Below, piece by piece: positions 1 to 11,421 of a stretch of DNA of 64,000 nt (position 1 is the stretch's first letter; each line of letters opens with the position of its first letter). A program made the position numbers and the translations under genes. The notes beneath the pieces are model-generated. The model had not been told where the DNA came from and did no database searches. It worked only from the letters and a program-made list of their open reading frames with translations. Source of the stretch: Aradus depressus (lineage: Eukaryota; Arthropoda; Insecta; Hemiptera; Aradidae); the NCBI GenBank assembly GCA_963662175.1, contig OY759216.1, positions 36,907,087-36,971,086 of the forward strand, written 5' to 3'.

Positions 1-43
1 ATATTTTATTTTGATATATTCCATACATCGGCAGTTAATAGGG

Positions 44-310
44 TTTTTGCTTACTAAACTCAAGATCGCGGGTTCGAAACCTGGCCGAGGCCCTTAATTC
101 ATTTTTTCTGGCAGGTAAAAAAACTTGAGCACCCCTTTCTTCAGATGGGACGTTAAGCGATGGCCTCGAGTCTGTGTGATGTGAGGTACTCGTTAAAGAT
201 CCCTAGGTAGGGAAAATTTAGGACTGCCCAGTAGAGTCAGACTAATGTCCACCAGAGCTACAAAAGACCATTCTGGTAGTAGGCAACACATGAGTCATAA
301 TAACTAAGTA
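44..310 (+). repeat. tRNA-derived SINE (SINE-1), copy a
   Basis: This is a SINE copy whose tRNA-like 5' head is damaged. The B box of an RNA polymerase III promoter (GGTTCGAAACC) lies near 71-81, followed by the family body with its signature GGGACGTTAAGCGATGG and a tail that runs into ATGAGTCATAATAACTA. About a dozen other copies in the window share this body. Better copies begin GCGCCGGTAGCTCAG, which is an A-box-bearing tRNA head. Confidence 0.8.
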
Positions 311-891
311 CGATATGAATCAACTAAATAAAAAAAATACTAATTCTTTTCCAAGAAGTGTTTTTGAAACAATTTTCTTTCAGAAAGATAACAGACTTCA
401 TTGCCTGATAATTTGAAGCTAGGAACGGGAGACAGAACCTTTCATTGGTCCCCAGAGATCGTATCCTTACATCAATATAAAAGTCATATAACCATGTTTA
501 CTTATTATTTATTTATTTATTTACCTTCTACCTAATAATTTATTCAATTATTTATTATTTTTTTCACAATTTATTAAAAATGTTTTTTCCACTATAAAAG
601 GTACCAACACAACAAGAAAAAATGATCACGACACAGTATGACAAAAACATTTTGTCGCTTAAGTGCATAAGGTCGTACGTCTAATTTGATCAATATATTT
701 TTTTTCATTGCTGAGAGAGGTTGCTTTCAATGGGATTCAACAAGTTTTACATGGTACTATGTATGTACACATACAAAACTTCGCATGTACCAGTTTTACA
801 AATAATTGTCTGCAAAATGTAGTATGTTGTAAAATATCAGTTAAAAGATAAAGAAAAAAAGAAAGTTTGTACTATTTCCAAAAAAATATAT
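311..891. other. AT-rich stretch without recognisable genes
   Basis: I see only AT-rich sequence with a short ATTT-rich tract near 505-560. There is no ORF, RNA gene or repeat that I recognise. Confidence 0.6.
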
Positions 892-985
892 ATGTGGGAG
901 TACTTTCGGTATTGCTACCATCTTCAGCCACGACTTAACAAATACTGTATTGAAGATGGTAGCAATACCGAAACTACTTCCATAT
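892..985. other. Pre-miRNA-sized perfect hairpin
   Basis: Positions 904-926 and 951-973 are perfect 23-nt inverted repeats separated by a 24-nt loop. The pairing extends outward to 892 and 985 with one C/C mismatch and two G-U pairs. The fold has the size and near-perfect stem of a microRNA precursor, but a local inverted duplication would look the same. I recognise no known miRNA seed. Confidence 0.55.
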
Positions 986-1545
986 TCCGATAAATCCCAA
1001 TAAGATTGATGTATCAACTTGAAATTTTACGTGTATCCAGGACCCCATAAGAACGAAACCTTTTGATTTTCAGTCAAAGGAAAGAGGGAGATTAGAAGGG
1101 GCTTAACACAAAAAATTTCAACTTAATAAGTTGATCCAAAACCCAACAAAAATGACAACCTATCAATATTCAACCGAATCGGATAAAGGGAAATTGGGGA
1201 TTAGAAGAACTTTAACTATGAGTTCTACTACCAAAAATTTTATTCACCTAGGGCAGGGGTCTTTAACGAGTACCTGACATTATACAGGCTCGCGACCATT
1301 GCTTAACGTTTCATCCGAAGGACGGCTTGCCTAAGTTTATTTTACCTCCCAGATAAAATAAACTAAGGGCCTCGGTCGGGTTTCGAACCCACGTTCTTGA
1401 GCTCAGAAGACAATCACGCAAACCACTGAGCTACCGGCGCCCTCAAGAACTACTACTATTATAAGACACCTATTAATTTTCAATCAAATCAATTAATAAT
1501 TCGCACTGGGGAAGTACATTGCCGGTGATGCACCGACAACTTCCT
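977..1545 (-). repeat. Repeat B copy interrupted by SINE-1
   Basis: Repeat B is the commonest dispersed family here. Read in its forward direction it runs from a CGGTG..CACCG hairpin and TACTTCCCC, through units ending ATTCATTACATCGGCAGTTA, to a terminal palindrome flanked by ACTTCCCC and GGGGAAGT. This copy is inverted. Its body lies at 977-1190 and its hairpin end at about 1465-1545, with SINE copy b between them. Confidence 0.6.
1240..1445 (-). repeat. SINE-1, copy b
   Basis: An inverted SINE-1 copy with an intact head. The complement of the B box lies near 1379-1391, and the complement of the tRNA-like start (GAGCTACCGGCGCCCTC) ends at about 1443. The 3' half beyond the GGTACTCG region is missing. 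It splits a repeat B copy. Confidence 0.8.
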
Positions 1546-1825
1546 TTTTTTGTTGTAATTCTTTATGCAAGATGCCAACCAGCCATAGCGTTGCTCGTAT
1601 CCACTTTATATGGAAGGCGCCTCTTTCTTTCATCCTTATTTCAAGATGTTTATCTTCAATGTTCTCTTTTGGGGTCAAACCTTACCCACTATGTAACAGA
1701 GTTCATACATTTTAATACAAGACTGAACTAGGTTAAGCAAATATAAATATATCCTTTATTGTGGGGAAAGTGAACTGATAAAATCTGAATTGTCTTGTAA
1801 TGTTTTTACATAATAAAGTTTTTTA
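1546..1825. other. Unassigned spacer
   Basis: Short ORFs occur on both strands but none has family features. I see nothing else that can be named. Confidence 0.5.
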
Positions 1826-2612
1826 AATATGAATTTTAAGTGAGGAAGGGACGTAAGAACGTTCCGAAATGTCGTCGTGAAAATGACACTTCCGAAAAAG
1901 TTTTTTTTTTTGTCTTTAATTATTATAAAGATACAACTGTTGCTGGGGTGCAACAGCCAGAATCTGTTACACATGTAGGATATGGTAGCGTCAATGGCGT
2001 CTGAGAGGAAGGGCACGCAGTGGCAGGTCCTCGAGACGAAATTTTATCTTAATTATAGGACAAAAACAAATGAAAAATAATAATAAATAAATTAAAAAAA
2101 TAAAATATTAATAATAAAATAAATAAAAAGGAATTAAAAGACAATTTTGATGCATGGGATGTAAAAGTAAAGGAAAATTGATGAAAAATATTAATAACGA
2201 ATAAGATTCAAGGTGGCAGTAAGTCGCGGTTCCATCTTCTCTTAACCTTCGTAGGGGTTATGTGTTAAATTTTGTGAAGATAATGTACGTATTTCTGGGT
2301 TTGTATTTATTCATTTCATTTTATTTTTTGTATTTGTGTAAAGTTTGCTAAAAACCCGTATGTAATTAGTTTGTATTGTTTCAGGTACTGTGCGTGTGTA
2401 ACATGAGATCGTTATGAAGTGTTCTGTTGTTTATGTATGGTGGGCTCAGACGCCATTGACGCCTGAACATAGTTTCTGGCTGTTGCACCCCAGCAACAGT
2501 TTTGTATCTTTATATTAATAAAATACAAAAAAATAAACTTTTTCGGAAGTGTCTTTTTCACGATGACATTTCGGGACGTTCTTACGTCCCTTCCTCAGTT
2601 AACATTCATATT
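1826..2612. mobile_element. Foldback element with ~170-200 bp inverted arms
   Basis: The left arm (1826 to about 2030) and the right arm (about 2440 to 2612) are inverted copies. They share the AAGGGACGTAAGAACG segment, the GTTGCTGGGGTGCAACAGCCAGAA segment and the GTCAATGGCGTC segment, with scattered mismatches. The ~400-bp centre is AT-rich and has no coding capacity. This structure fits a non-autonomous foldback DNA transposon. No target-site duplication is clear because another inverted-repeat element begins at 2615. Confidence 0.75.
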
Positions 2613-2614
2613 CA

Positions 2615-2874
2615 ATAATTGAGGCGTTGACAATGAAAAGGAGGTAAGTGCCAAAACTGAAATTTTCCAAGAGAAGCAAAAAACCAATTTGAGGCATGAA
2701 TAAATAACATGAACGCGGCATCTTGTGACATCGCTCAAAACTAAACGAGAGGAGATAAGAACTTACCTCCTTTTCAACGCTATTGGCCTTGGAACATGGA
2801 ATCGTTTCAGTGAAAAAAATCATTTTCGGCAACTATGGCACTTACCTCCTTTTCATTGTCAACGCCTCAATTAT
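2615..2874. mobile_element. MITE-like element with perfect 39-bp inverted ends
   Basis: Positions 2615-2653 and 2836-2874 are perfect inverted complements. Part of the end sequence (ACTTACCTCCTTTTC) recurs inside at about 2761-2776. It is 260 bp long with no coding capacity. The perfect arms indicate a recent insertion or conversion between the arms. Confidence 0.75.
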
Positions 2875-3756
2875 CCAATAATTTATTAAAGTACAAATTA
2901 TAAATATAAAATCAAATACTGAGTAAAACAACACATTTAAGACTCTTCAAGCCACGTGGTAATTAACAATGATTATTTAAAGGTCCTTTAATTCACTTGA
3001 GTTTTTAAGCCGCGTGGTCATAAAGGACTTTTGAAGGCCCTTTCTCACTTTAGCACATCCGGTTATTAACAATAGTCTTAAGAAAGCTCATAAAAAAAAA
3101 ATAGGGGAAATTACGTAATCGGTCAAAAATTCGTATTTCAGTTTTCAGAAGAAATGCATTCAATTCATCCCCTAATTCCAAAATAAATAAAAAAAAATAG
3201 GAGGCACAAAGACACTTAAGCCCTTTAAGGCATTTGAGATTTTAAGCCGCGTGGTTATTAAGGATTTTTGAAGGCCCTTTAAGTCACTTTAGCAGTATAC
3301 TTCATGTAGCTGGAAAAGTGGAAAAAAATTAGCTTTGATTTTTTAAATACATTGAAGTAATTTTTCTTCCTTCATCAGTCGAGGTGAACGTTAGACTGAA
3401 TATGGATGATTTAAAATCAATTAATGCTGAGCCTAAAAGTCAATCAATCTCCGTCTTTTTCATGAATAATAATTACTGATTATCTTATTCTGTCGAATAG
3501 ATCAGCTCGTGGGTTATAATTATTTTTTATTTTCTACGACCTTATAATCAATATATAAATATTTCCACAGAAAGGTATGACAATCATATTATATATTATA
3601 ACCAGCACATGCAGGGGTTTCGCCAGTTTTTATTTTTAGGCTGTGACTCAATGATTTCTAAGGGGTATCTTTTGCTATCAAACCGTTTAGATGAATTAGC
3701 ATGTGGCCAATTAATACATATTTCTCAACCCATCCTAATATTTATATATTTCTCAG
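2875..3756. repeat. Imperfect duplication with a repeat B fragment
   Basis: A block containing AAGCCGCGTGGT and TTTTGAAGGCCCTTT occurs at about 2995-3060 and again at about 3230-3295. Between the two lies an inverted repeat B fragment (about 3085-3190). From 3300 to 3756 nothing was recognised. Confidence 0.5.
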
Positions 3757-3950
3757 CACGGCGTCTTTCGGACGGGACGTTAAGCGATGGTCAGGTACTC
3801 GTTGAAGATGAATAGAAATTTAGGGTCGGCAAAACTTAGACTCCCATAGTAGAGTCGGGCTCAAGTCCAGGAAAGAGCGCTCTGGAAGTAGGCGATATGA
3901 CCTTGTAGTTGAGAGCCCGGACATGAGTCAAATAATTATCCTATTATCTA
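3757..3950 (+). repeat. SINE-1, copy c (5' truncated)
   Basis: This is the body and tail of SINE-1, from CGGCGTCTTTCGGACGGGACG to ACATGAGTCAAATAATTA. The tRNA-like head is missing, as expected of a 5'-truncated retroposon. Confidence 0.75.
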
Positions 3951-4059
3951 TTAGTTACTGTTTACAATCAATAATTTACTACTAAAGTACCTTTAAAAGT
4001 TTTCCAATAATCTTTAAAATACTGGGGTGATGACATAAGTACCTACCTCAGTTTATAGC

Positions 4060-4515
4060 ATACTCCTGTGTCAGGAAAGTCAACTACTCAGGTGTTATAC
4101 GCTTCAGGAACCGCAATGAAAGGGTACTTCATGCTCCAGTGTCATAAACAGAAGGAACATAGCAATAAAAATACCAAGACTAGGAAAGTAGACAGTCACT
4201 GTTACTACTTAACCACCATGGCCATCTCAAGGGTACTAACAACATCCAGCTAAGACATTTTCTAAGGTTTGTAGATGCAGACACTAACTACTTAACCATC
4301 TTGGCTTCCTTTGAACGTCATAACTAGCCAATAGAAGCATTCAAGCACAGAGATCCCCTTTAAGGCTACTTCATGATCCAGTGCCGAAAACACTGAAGAA
4401 ACATATCAATAAAAATACCGAGGCTAGGAAATTAGACAGTCACTGTTACTACTAAACCACCATGGCCATATTCAAGGGTACTAACTACCACATCCAGCAA
4501 AGACATTTTCTAAGT
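4060..4515 (+). repeat. Two-copy tandem duplication, ~245 bp period
   Basis: The segment around 4121-4262 (TACTTCATGCTCCAGTGTC through GACATTTTCTAAG) recurs at about 4365-4515 with scattered differences. A 61-codon ORF in the first copy is interrupted in the second, so it is unlikely to be a gene. Confidence 0.7.
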
Positions 4516-4955
4516 TATGAGTATAGAGATATAACGTTATATTCACACACGGAATCCTCTTTAATTTTGGAGGGTGCATGCACCTAGGGACCTAAAGCAT
4601 CCAATGATCTTACTCCTTTCCAAAAGTATGTGATGTAGCCATTACAGGACTTTCTTACGATCGAATGCCACCGAAGCTTACAGATGACTTTCTCTCCCCC
4701 TACCCCGTCTTAAAATCATTGGCAGACTGGCATTACTGGGTATATGAAAGTAATGATATATATTTTTTTGTTTCATTATACAGCGTAAACTCTGAAAAAA
4801 ACTAAAAATATTTCTTACAGAAATTTATTTTTCATATTTTGAGGCGCAAAAACTTCGATATTATGGATTCAATCTCAAAACTAAAGACACATTAGCATTA
4901 GAATGAAAATTTAATAAGAAACATTTTTGTTAAGAAACAATTCCTTCCATTCTAA
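4516..4955. other. Dispersed unclassified repeat
   Basis: Two pieces recur elsewhere in the window. GTGCACCTAGGGACCTAA-type sequence near 4580 resembles about 23428-23450. The block around 4680-4800 (CTGGCATTACTGG, then TTTCATTATACAG) resembles about 29130-29260. No coding capacity was seen. Confidence 0.45.
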
Positions 4956-5010
4956 GACTAGGCAATATGTCCTCGTTTTAAAGCCGAGCATGAGCCACAA
5001 TAACTAATAA
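4956..5010 (+). repeat. SINE-1 tail fragment, copy d
   Basis: Only the 3' end of the SINE is present: TAGGCAATATGTCCTCG through GAGCATGAGCCACAATAACTA. Confidence 0.55.
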
Positions 5011-5021
5011 ATATCCACATG

Positions 5022-5480
5022 TCATAGTAAGATGTTGTGGGACGAGATTTCTCATAAAAATAAAAGACGTTGTCTTTCCACTATTTATTTTTGACCAAAA
5101 CCAGTTTTTAACGCAACAGAGTCATCTTCAGTGGTGGAGATAGCTAGGTTCACTCACTCTACATACAAAAACATCCATTCAAATATACATGATAACTATA
5201 AAATAAATCTCTGCATAAAACAAAATATCTTTGCAATAGTATAAAATTCATCATAGAGCCAAAGTAATTTTTGTCATAAAATATAATAAATATAAATAAA
5301 ATGAAATCTAAGGAACTGTTTACAATATATCTCTTACAGGACAGCTACTTGCCTTAGTTTGGAACCAGCCTCTCACAGCAGGTAGGTGAGGAGAGAAGGG
5401 AGTTCTTAACATCTACTTTCTGGGTTCTGGTCAAAAATAAAACAGTGGGAAGACAAGGTATTTTATTTCTGTGATAAGAA
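5022..5480. mobile_element. Hammerhead-like repeat family (family D), copy 1
   Basis: The family D end (ATAGTAAGATGTTGTGGG) is followed by its arm (AATAAAAGACGTTGTC and on). An inverted copy of that arm closes the element near 5415-5480. A degenerate hammerhead-like core lies on the minus strand at 5093-5133 (CTGAAGA where the core is CTGATGA; GAAA lost). The interior is non-coding. Variable ~12-bp target duplications at another copy favour a Penelope-type or other retroelement origin over a cut-and-paste MITE. Confidence 0.55.
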
Positions 5481-5944
5481 GTATCCTGTAACATAGCTAC
5501 TAATCTAAAATTTCTTTGTCTCTTTTAATTCATCATCTTAAAGTCGCACAGACAAATTTGAGCGTAGACAACTAAGGGGGGCCAAGGGGGCGGAGCCTCT
5601 AATTCCTAGTGATATATACATGTATATCCAAGTTCATGTACATGCTACCTAAGTTTTTTTTCTCTGCCACCTCTCCTCCTAAAGAACTCTTTATAGAAGT
5701 TTTGCTTCACTAATACATTTTCAGAAGGTAGAGCTGCTCAGATCCCAGACCCTTCCGAAGTTGAAACAACAAAAAACCCTTCAACCTAATATCTACCAGT
5801 CTTCTAAACAAAAAAACTTATAGTCTCGTATTTCACAGCGGTTTTGTTGTTTCAACAATAACTTTATGGTGGAATAATGACAGCATCGAGCTTTAGCCAG
5901 TCTATAATATATTTTATAATTATCAAAACCTTTTATCGGAATTA
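5481..5944. other. Unassigned spacer
   Basis: No ORF, repeat or RNA gene was recognised in this AT-rich stretch. Confidence 0.5.
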
Positions 5945-6139
5945 GTTAGAGCGCTCTTTCGTAACACTGGTGGACATGAGTCCGACTCTACTATGGGAGT
6001 CCTAAAGTTTGGGTACCCTAAATTTGTATTCATCTAAGGCAGGGGTCTTTAACGAGTATCTGGCATCGTAAAGGCTTTGAACCATCGCTTAACATCCCGG
6101 CCTCCACTGGGTTTCGAACCAGCGATCTTGAGTAGGTTA
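5945..6139 (-). repeat. SINE-1, copy e, 3' part
   Basis: This inverted copy runs from AGCGCTCTTTCG to the B-box complement and stops at GTTA (6136-6139). That GTTA is the target-site duplication of the LTR element inserted here. The SINE resumes at 11988. Confidence 0.85.
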
Positions 6140-6711
6140 TGTAACGAAGTTACATATATGGTTCACATATGGAACTCACCCCATCTCATTTATCGATAGT
6201 CGTTCGGAAATGTACCTGTGTTGATTGAACGGTTGTACACCGGGAGCGCTCATCTCCTAGGTGAGCCATCAATCAACTTAGGGGCACATTCGATTCCTAG
6301 TCGAGCTAGAGAGAGACCAACTTGCCTCCGCAGAGAGCGAACATACCAGGTGCTGTATATTGTAAATGAAGTATATTTGAAATTATTATATATATACATA
6401 TATATATTATTCTTTAGAGGGGATCCTTTGTATTAGATATTTCACCAGTCTATTAGTTATTTTGAAGTGATTTTTGAGTTTATTTGAAGATTATATTTCC
6501 ACGTTTTTCTTTTATAACTATTTTTCTTATTTTCTCTCTCTCACCCCTTTCCCAGCAGAAGTGGCGATCATTTGGACTCCAGACTTTTCCTAATCGGAAA
6601 TATAGGGATTTCACGAGGGTTTTTGTCCAGTAACTGGAATTTCCGCCCTCAAGTGTTTTTGATGTCTGTTCTCGGTTTCCACTGCGAGTTATAGAGGGAA
6701 CAATCATTACA
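6140..6711 (+). repeat. 5' LTR of the gag-only element
   Basis: It is 572 bp, beginning TGTAACGAAG and ending CATTACA. It differs from the 3' LTR mainly in the length of the TATATA tract near 6390-6408 and at TTAGAGG versus TTCGAGG just after it. Confidence 0.92.
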
Positions 6712-6715
6712 CACA

Positions 6716-6726
6716 TGGTAGCAGAG
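6716..6726 (+). other. Primer-binding site, initiator tRNA-Met type
   Basis: TGGTAGCAGAG complements the 3' end of metazoan initiator tRNA-Met (known from that tRNA family). It begins 4 nt after the LTR. The match fades after 11 nt. Confidence 0.65.
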
Positions 6727-7075
6727 AGCGTGGTTAAGGTCGTTGTTCTTTTTTCGTCATTTTTCTTTCTTTCGAAAGTCTGCCTAGGAAGACGCTGAGA
6801 CTTTTTCTTTTGTCTCTAGCGTGGGTAGTTGTCGGGGCAAGTTAGAATTGGTTTGTATGGGCAAGCTAATTCATTTGTAGTCTCCTGGATCCCGTTTTTA
6901 TATTTTGTGAAAGATTTTGGATTTTTGTGGAAAGTTTTAGTACTTGAATAGTTGAGCACCTTTATCCTGGAGTTCTTGGAACTTTGACCTCTTGGTGATT
7001 CACTTTGGGGATTATAGACTTAGGTAGGATCTTGTTTGTTAATTTGTTTTCTTTAGTTTTCTTAGCAATCTTAAG

Positions 7076-8368
7076 ATGGCGACTGAAACAGTTAGTCCTT
7101 CTATGATGGAAAAATTAATAGACACTATTAATTCTTTATCCGACAAAGTAAATAGTTTGGTCGGAGAACGAGCTGAAAATAAACGAATAATGGCCGCTAT
7201 CCAATTGGGGTTGAATAATTTATCGACTGCCGTGCAAGCAGATCGGGAAAACCTCAACCAGTTATCAGCCAAATTTGGGAAATCCAGAAAAACGGAAGTT
7301 CCCGAAAAATCTGATCAAGGTTTGAATAGCGCATTCCTAAGCATGGATTCAAAGGTTAGTGAATGTACTTCTAATAAAATTAAGATTCCTAATTATATTG
7401 AGAGGAGAATCGAATCATTTCCTAGGTTAATCGTTAATGATCCTACTAGTGTAATTGTATTTTTGGAAAATTTATTTGATTGTTATTTGATAGAGAAGCA
7501 ATATATGAGTGACATAATTAAGAGATTGTCTTATAAGGACCCGTCGAATAGAATTTTGAAGAAATTAGTGGAATTGAATATGTGCGATTTCAATGAAATC
7601 CGAGAGAAATTTATTAGGGAACTGACCACTCCCAAGGTACGTCTATTATATGAATTTAAGTATATTCATCGAGTACAAAAGGTCGACGAAAGTTTTCGTG
7701 ATTTTGCTGATAGTGTGGTGAAATTTTGCAAAATACTTGATAGAAATAGTGAATATGATATTGTGGTAATAGTTTTAGAGGGTATAAACTCTAAAACAAG
7801 AGGCTTCTGTAATTTTCAAAATAGGCCTACCAATCTTAAGGAGTTATACAATTTGATAGAAGAGGTAGACAAATTGTGTTTGATTGAAAGTTCCGAAAAT
7901 TATAATGGTTCTAATTTCGAAACCAATTATACGAAAAGGTTGTTGTGTAAAGGTCAGGTTAGTGATCAACATTTTGATCGGAGTAAAGGTAATCATATGA
8001 GATTTTTTAGATATAATGGTTACAATCGCAATAGATTTAATGGTAATTTTTCTAATGGCAATGTGAATAGAAATTCACAAGGTAATTATTACAGAAAGCG
8101 AGATAATGGTGGTTATGGAAATAGAAATTCTGAAAGTTATGGTTACAAAGGTAATCAATTTTCGGCCAAGGCAGGTCGATATGTAACCAATGATAAAGTA
8201 ACCTCTCCGTCGAATGGACAGAGTCAATTATTTACTTTAAGTAGAGATTCGCTTAAAGGTCTAATCAATGAATGTATTGTGAATAATAACAAGTGTAATT
8301 CTAATTCTTATGGCAAAACGAGTAAGAAAAAGAAATCCAAAAATGTTTTAATTGATAAAAGTGTTTAA
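7076..8368 (+). CDS. gag: Gag-like protein of the LTR element
   Basis: This 430-aa ORF starts at an ATG 364 bp after the 5' LTR. The N-terminal ~75 residues look helical or coiled-coil (Met-Glu-Lys-Leu, Ser-Asp-Lys-Val-Asn). Residues ~100-285 have the hydrophobic and charged spacing of a Ty3/gypsy capsid region, including FLENLFDCYLIEKQY and a FRDFADSVVKFCK helix. Residues ~305-365 are rich in Asn, Gly, Arg and Tyr, a basic RNA-binding tail without a CCHC zinc knuckle. The C-terminus is Lys-rich. Its role would be to form the particle that packages the element's RNA. The frame is intact, which suggests it was recently under selection. The family call is inferred from position and composition. 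Confidence 0.75.
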   Translation: MATETVSPSMMEKLIDTINSLSDKVNSLVGERAENKRIMAAIQLGLNNLSTAVQADRENLNQLSAKFGKSRKTEVPEKSDQGLNSAFLSMDSKVSECTSNKIKIPNYIERRIESFPRLIVNDPTSVIVFLENLFDCYLIEKQYMSDIIKRLSYKDPSNRILKKLVELNMCDFNEIREKFIRELTTPKVRLLYEFKYIHRVQKVDESFRDFADSVVKFCKILDRNSEYDIVVIVLEGINSKTRGFCNFQNRPTNLKELYNLIEEVDKLCLIESSENYNGSNFETNYTKRLLCKGQVSDQHFDRSKGNHMRFFRYNGYNRNRFNGNFSNGNVNRNSQGNYYRKRDNGGYGNRNSESYGYKGNQFSAKAGRYVTNDKVTSPSNGQSQLFTLSRDSLKGLINECIVNNNKCNSNSYGKTSKKKKSKNVLIDKSV

Positions 8369-11300
8369 TTATAAATGAATATGGCCTAATTATTGATTTG
8401 GATTTACGATTTTGCTTTGATAAGGTATGTTTATGGTTTTTTAATGATAATTGTGATTATAATAATGAGTTTTGATTAAACAAAGTGAATTTTGTAGATG
8501 TATGTATTGTTTTCTACTCGATTACTTATGATACCTACTATGCGGTTTTTATTATGTGCACCGAAAGAGATGTGATTGTTATATGGTTTATATTGATAAT
8601 AATGTAATTGGTTATGATATATATTTTGGTTTTTTACGCAATTTGTTATTGCGATTTAAGGTTCTGTGAGCACAGACCTTTTATTTGTTTTGGTATTATG
8701 ATCATTCTGATTTGAGTGCGTTGACAAAATCAGACTAATTGTCTGGAAGGTTGCCTCGTATGGTTTCTTGATATCTCATGTCATTTTGGTATGAGGTGCG
8801 AGGCGTTTCAGGTCAGAGGAACTACATAGCCGAGGTCCTGTCACGATCTTTCACCCTGGAACCATTACAGCAACCGAAATTCCCGAGGTCTGGATTTCTG
8901 TGCAGATCGCAGATCCAACCTTGATGGATATCTGAGAGACAAATGGATCAAAGTCGCGCATAGCGGTAAATACGCAGTATACCAAGGTAAATAGTTTACA
9001 ATTATTAGTAAATAACGATGTTTTATAGTGATAGTGTGCACATAAAGGTATACTTGAGTAATATTCTTCGCGCGCACGACGTGCGTAAGATTTTACGTCG
9101 CCTGTCTATTATTGTTTTCGACGGACTGATCACCCGTTAGACTAAGGAGGCTTAAGTTTCACAGTTGAAACGGTATACCACGGCGAAATAAAATTTGATG
9201 GTTTATTTTATATTTGATGAACATAAATTGTTTTGCTTCAAAACTGCTGAATCCATAGTTCTGTCTCCAATTATATTTAATATTTAAAATTTAGATTAAT
9301 TTCATTGTGTGTCTATTTATTCTTTATTATGTATTATTTCATTTTTGGTTAGTGTCACTTCTGTCTAAAATTCTTCATTTAATTAATAAGTTAAATTATG
9401 TTACTATTTATATAATTATAGAGTTTTTAGTTTATTTTATTTTTTCTCAACATAGTAAAATATCTGTTAGCCAGTAAGTAGTTCTCTTCAAATTTAAGTG
9501 CCGTTAACTGGGGTTTTCCCCGGATTTATTATCTGTTACCCTCGACCCTGCTGTACCCTTAGTTGAACGTAAGACCTCACAGTCTTCATGCCTTCTCCTC
9601 AACCATCTATATTCATAGTAAGTTTCCTTGTTGTTCATCAATGTGTATATGTATGTGAATGTATTAGGATGTATATATGTATTTATGTGGAGTTGTATGA
9701 GTGAATGTATATTTATGTACCTATATATAATTTTAATCGATCACCCATTATATTTTTCTAATCTTGATACCCCCATGTTTGTTAGGCCCTGATGATGATA
9801 TGAAATATATCGAAACGTTGGCATTTGAATAGTATTTTCTTCATTGACTGACCCTCAATACCCCCAGAATTTTGAATTCTACAGTCGCTAGCAAACATCT
9901 AAATTGTGTTTGTTTGATTATTATTATATTTGTATTTGCGCAATATTTTGATGTGTTATATGTGCATTGGTACCTATATCCTTATTCTGTATATGTTTTT
10001 CCTATTGTGAGTGTTGTCTATCCTCAGTCTTTATGTTCATATGTATTTTTTTGGGAAATATGCATATCAGGTTTATATAACATATATATATTGGCCATAT
10101 AATATTATGTATTTTGATGATGTTATGAGAAGGTTTATCACGGATAGTGAACATAAATTTATATTGAATATTTGTCATTACAATGTTGTTTTTTGTTTCA
10201 TATAATTATTGAAAAATGAGTATGCATTAGAATACCTTCCTATATGAACTTCAATGAAAAATGAAAATGTGTTCCCTATTTAATTTGTTTTGAATTGTGT
10301 AAATTTTTGATAAGGGACACCGAAGAATTTTTGTAAATATTGTCATATCATATTTTTCTTTACTATATTGTACTTTTGAAGACTGGTAAATTAGGAAAAG
10401 ATTGTTAGGATTATGGGGTCTTAATGATTTTTCTCTTTTGAACCAAGAAAGTCAATTTTTGTATATTATGATATCGGACTTAGGAAGAAATTGTCATTAA
10501 TTGTTAGATAAATGGATACTTGAATTATACTTGTGTTTTAAATTCAAGGATAGAACCGAGATCAGCTTACAGGTTTTTTTATGTCGTTACAAACGCCTTA
10601 CAGTGAGATGGAATCATTTCTTTTGGGGATCATAGGATCTCAAATTGCCTTCGCAATTAAATTTGTGTTCACCATCACACTTGCGTTTGTGGTTACTTTT
10701 TTCCTGATAATGCGAAGAACAGAAATAGTCTGAGCATTTTATGGTAAAATAACCAAGGCCTGCTGACTCTCGAGTTAAATTGATATTATTGTATAAATTT
10801 TAATAGGAAGTATCCATAATGTGGGAAAAAATTTTTGTTTTTGGAGGGCAAGTTTTTTATTTTTAAAAGACCAATGGTCGTTATTAGTATTTTTGGACAA
10901 AACCGGTGGTAATTTGTACATATGATGTATAATTGTTTTGGTTACTTATTATGACTACTGACCAGCCATGGGTTTATCATTGTACTCACCCGCAGCCTAA
11001 ACTTAGAGGTTACCCACTCATCGTGAGTCTAGTTTCTAGTTTAGGTGACTGGAAAATTTTTTCCTTTGATATTTTTTTTTCTCTTTATGGGTTGTCGGTT
11101 TACGCAACCAGTCATCTGGGAACCCCGGCATTTTTGAGGGGGTGGGGGAATTTTTCCACCAGCTGAGGCGAGCTTGTGCGCAACCTAGGAGTAGCAAGGC
11201 CGCTTAGCTCGGTTTAAGTCTCTGCCTGCCGTCCCAGCACAGGATGTTTGGTGACGATAGGAGGGACAATCCCCCTTGCTTTTCAGGGAGGGTCCCCCAC

Positions 11301-11399
11301 CCCACCCCATAGTATATGGCTAGACTATCCTTGCGACGGGTGAATACATGAGCTGGTATATTTGAGTAATGCCACCGGATTTGTTTTCCTGCCTCTCTT
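8369..11399 (+). other. Non-coding interior of the gag-only element
   Basis: About 3 kb separates gag from the polypurine tract. Only short ORFs occur and none shows pol or env motifs. Near 9480-9560 there is a small hairpin (CTGGGGTTTTCCCCGG). Near 9788-9816 there is a CTGATGA...GAAA motif with a GATAT/ATATC stem between them, resembling the core of the family D repeats. This stretch may be a replacement of pol by captured repeat DNA, since the motif is typical of a different repeat class. Confidence 0.6.
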
Positions 11400-11416
11400 G
11401 AGGAGGAAGAGGGGGG
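11400..11416 (+). other. Polypurine tract
   Basis: A 17-nt purine run (GAGGAGGAAGAGGGGGG) lies 5 nt before the 3' LTR, where plus-strand DNA synthesis is primed. Confidence 0.75.
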
Positions 11417-11421
11417 TAATA

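Noticed and set aside
1379..1391. Genuine tRNA genes at the many GGTTCGAAACC sites
   Set aside because: The heads continue into the same SINE body each time and lack a complete cloverleaf acceptor stem, so they are SINE copies.
6218..6436. Matching plus-strand ORFs at 6218-6436 and 11500-11712, and minus-strand ORFs at 6480-6716 and 11756-11983
   Set aside because: All lie in the paired LTRs of the gag-only element and show no domain.
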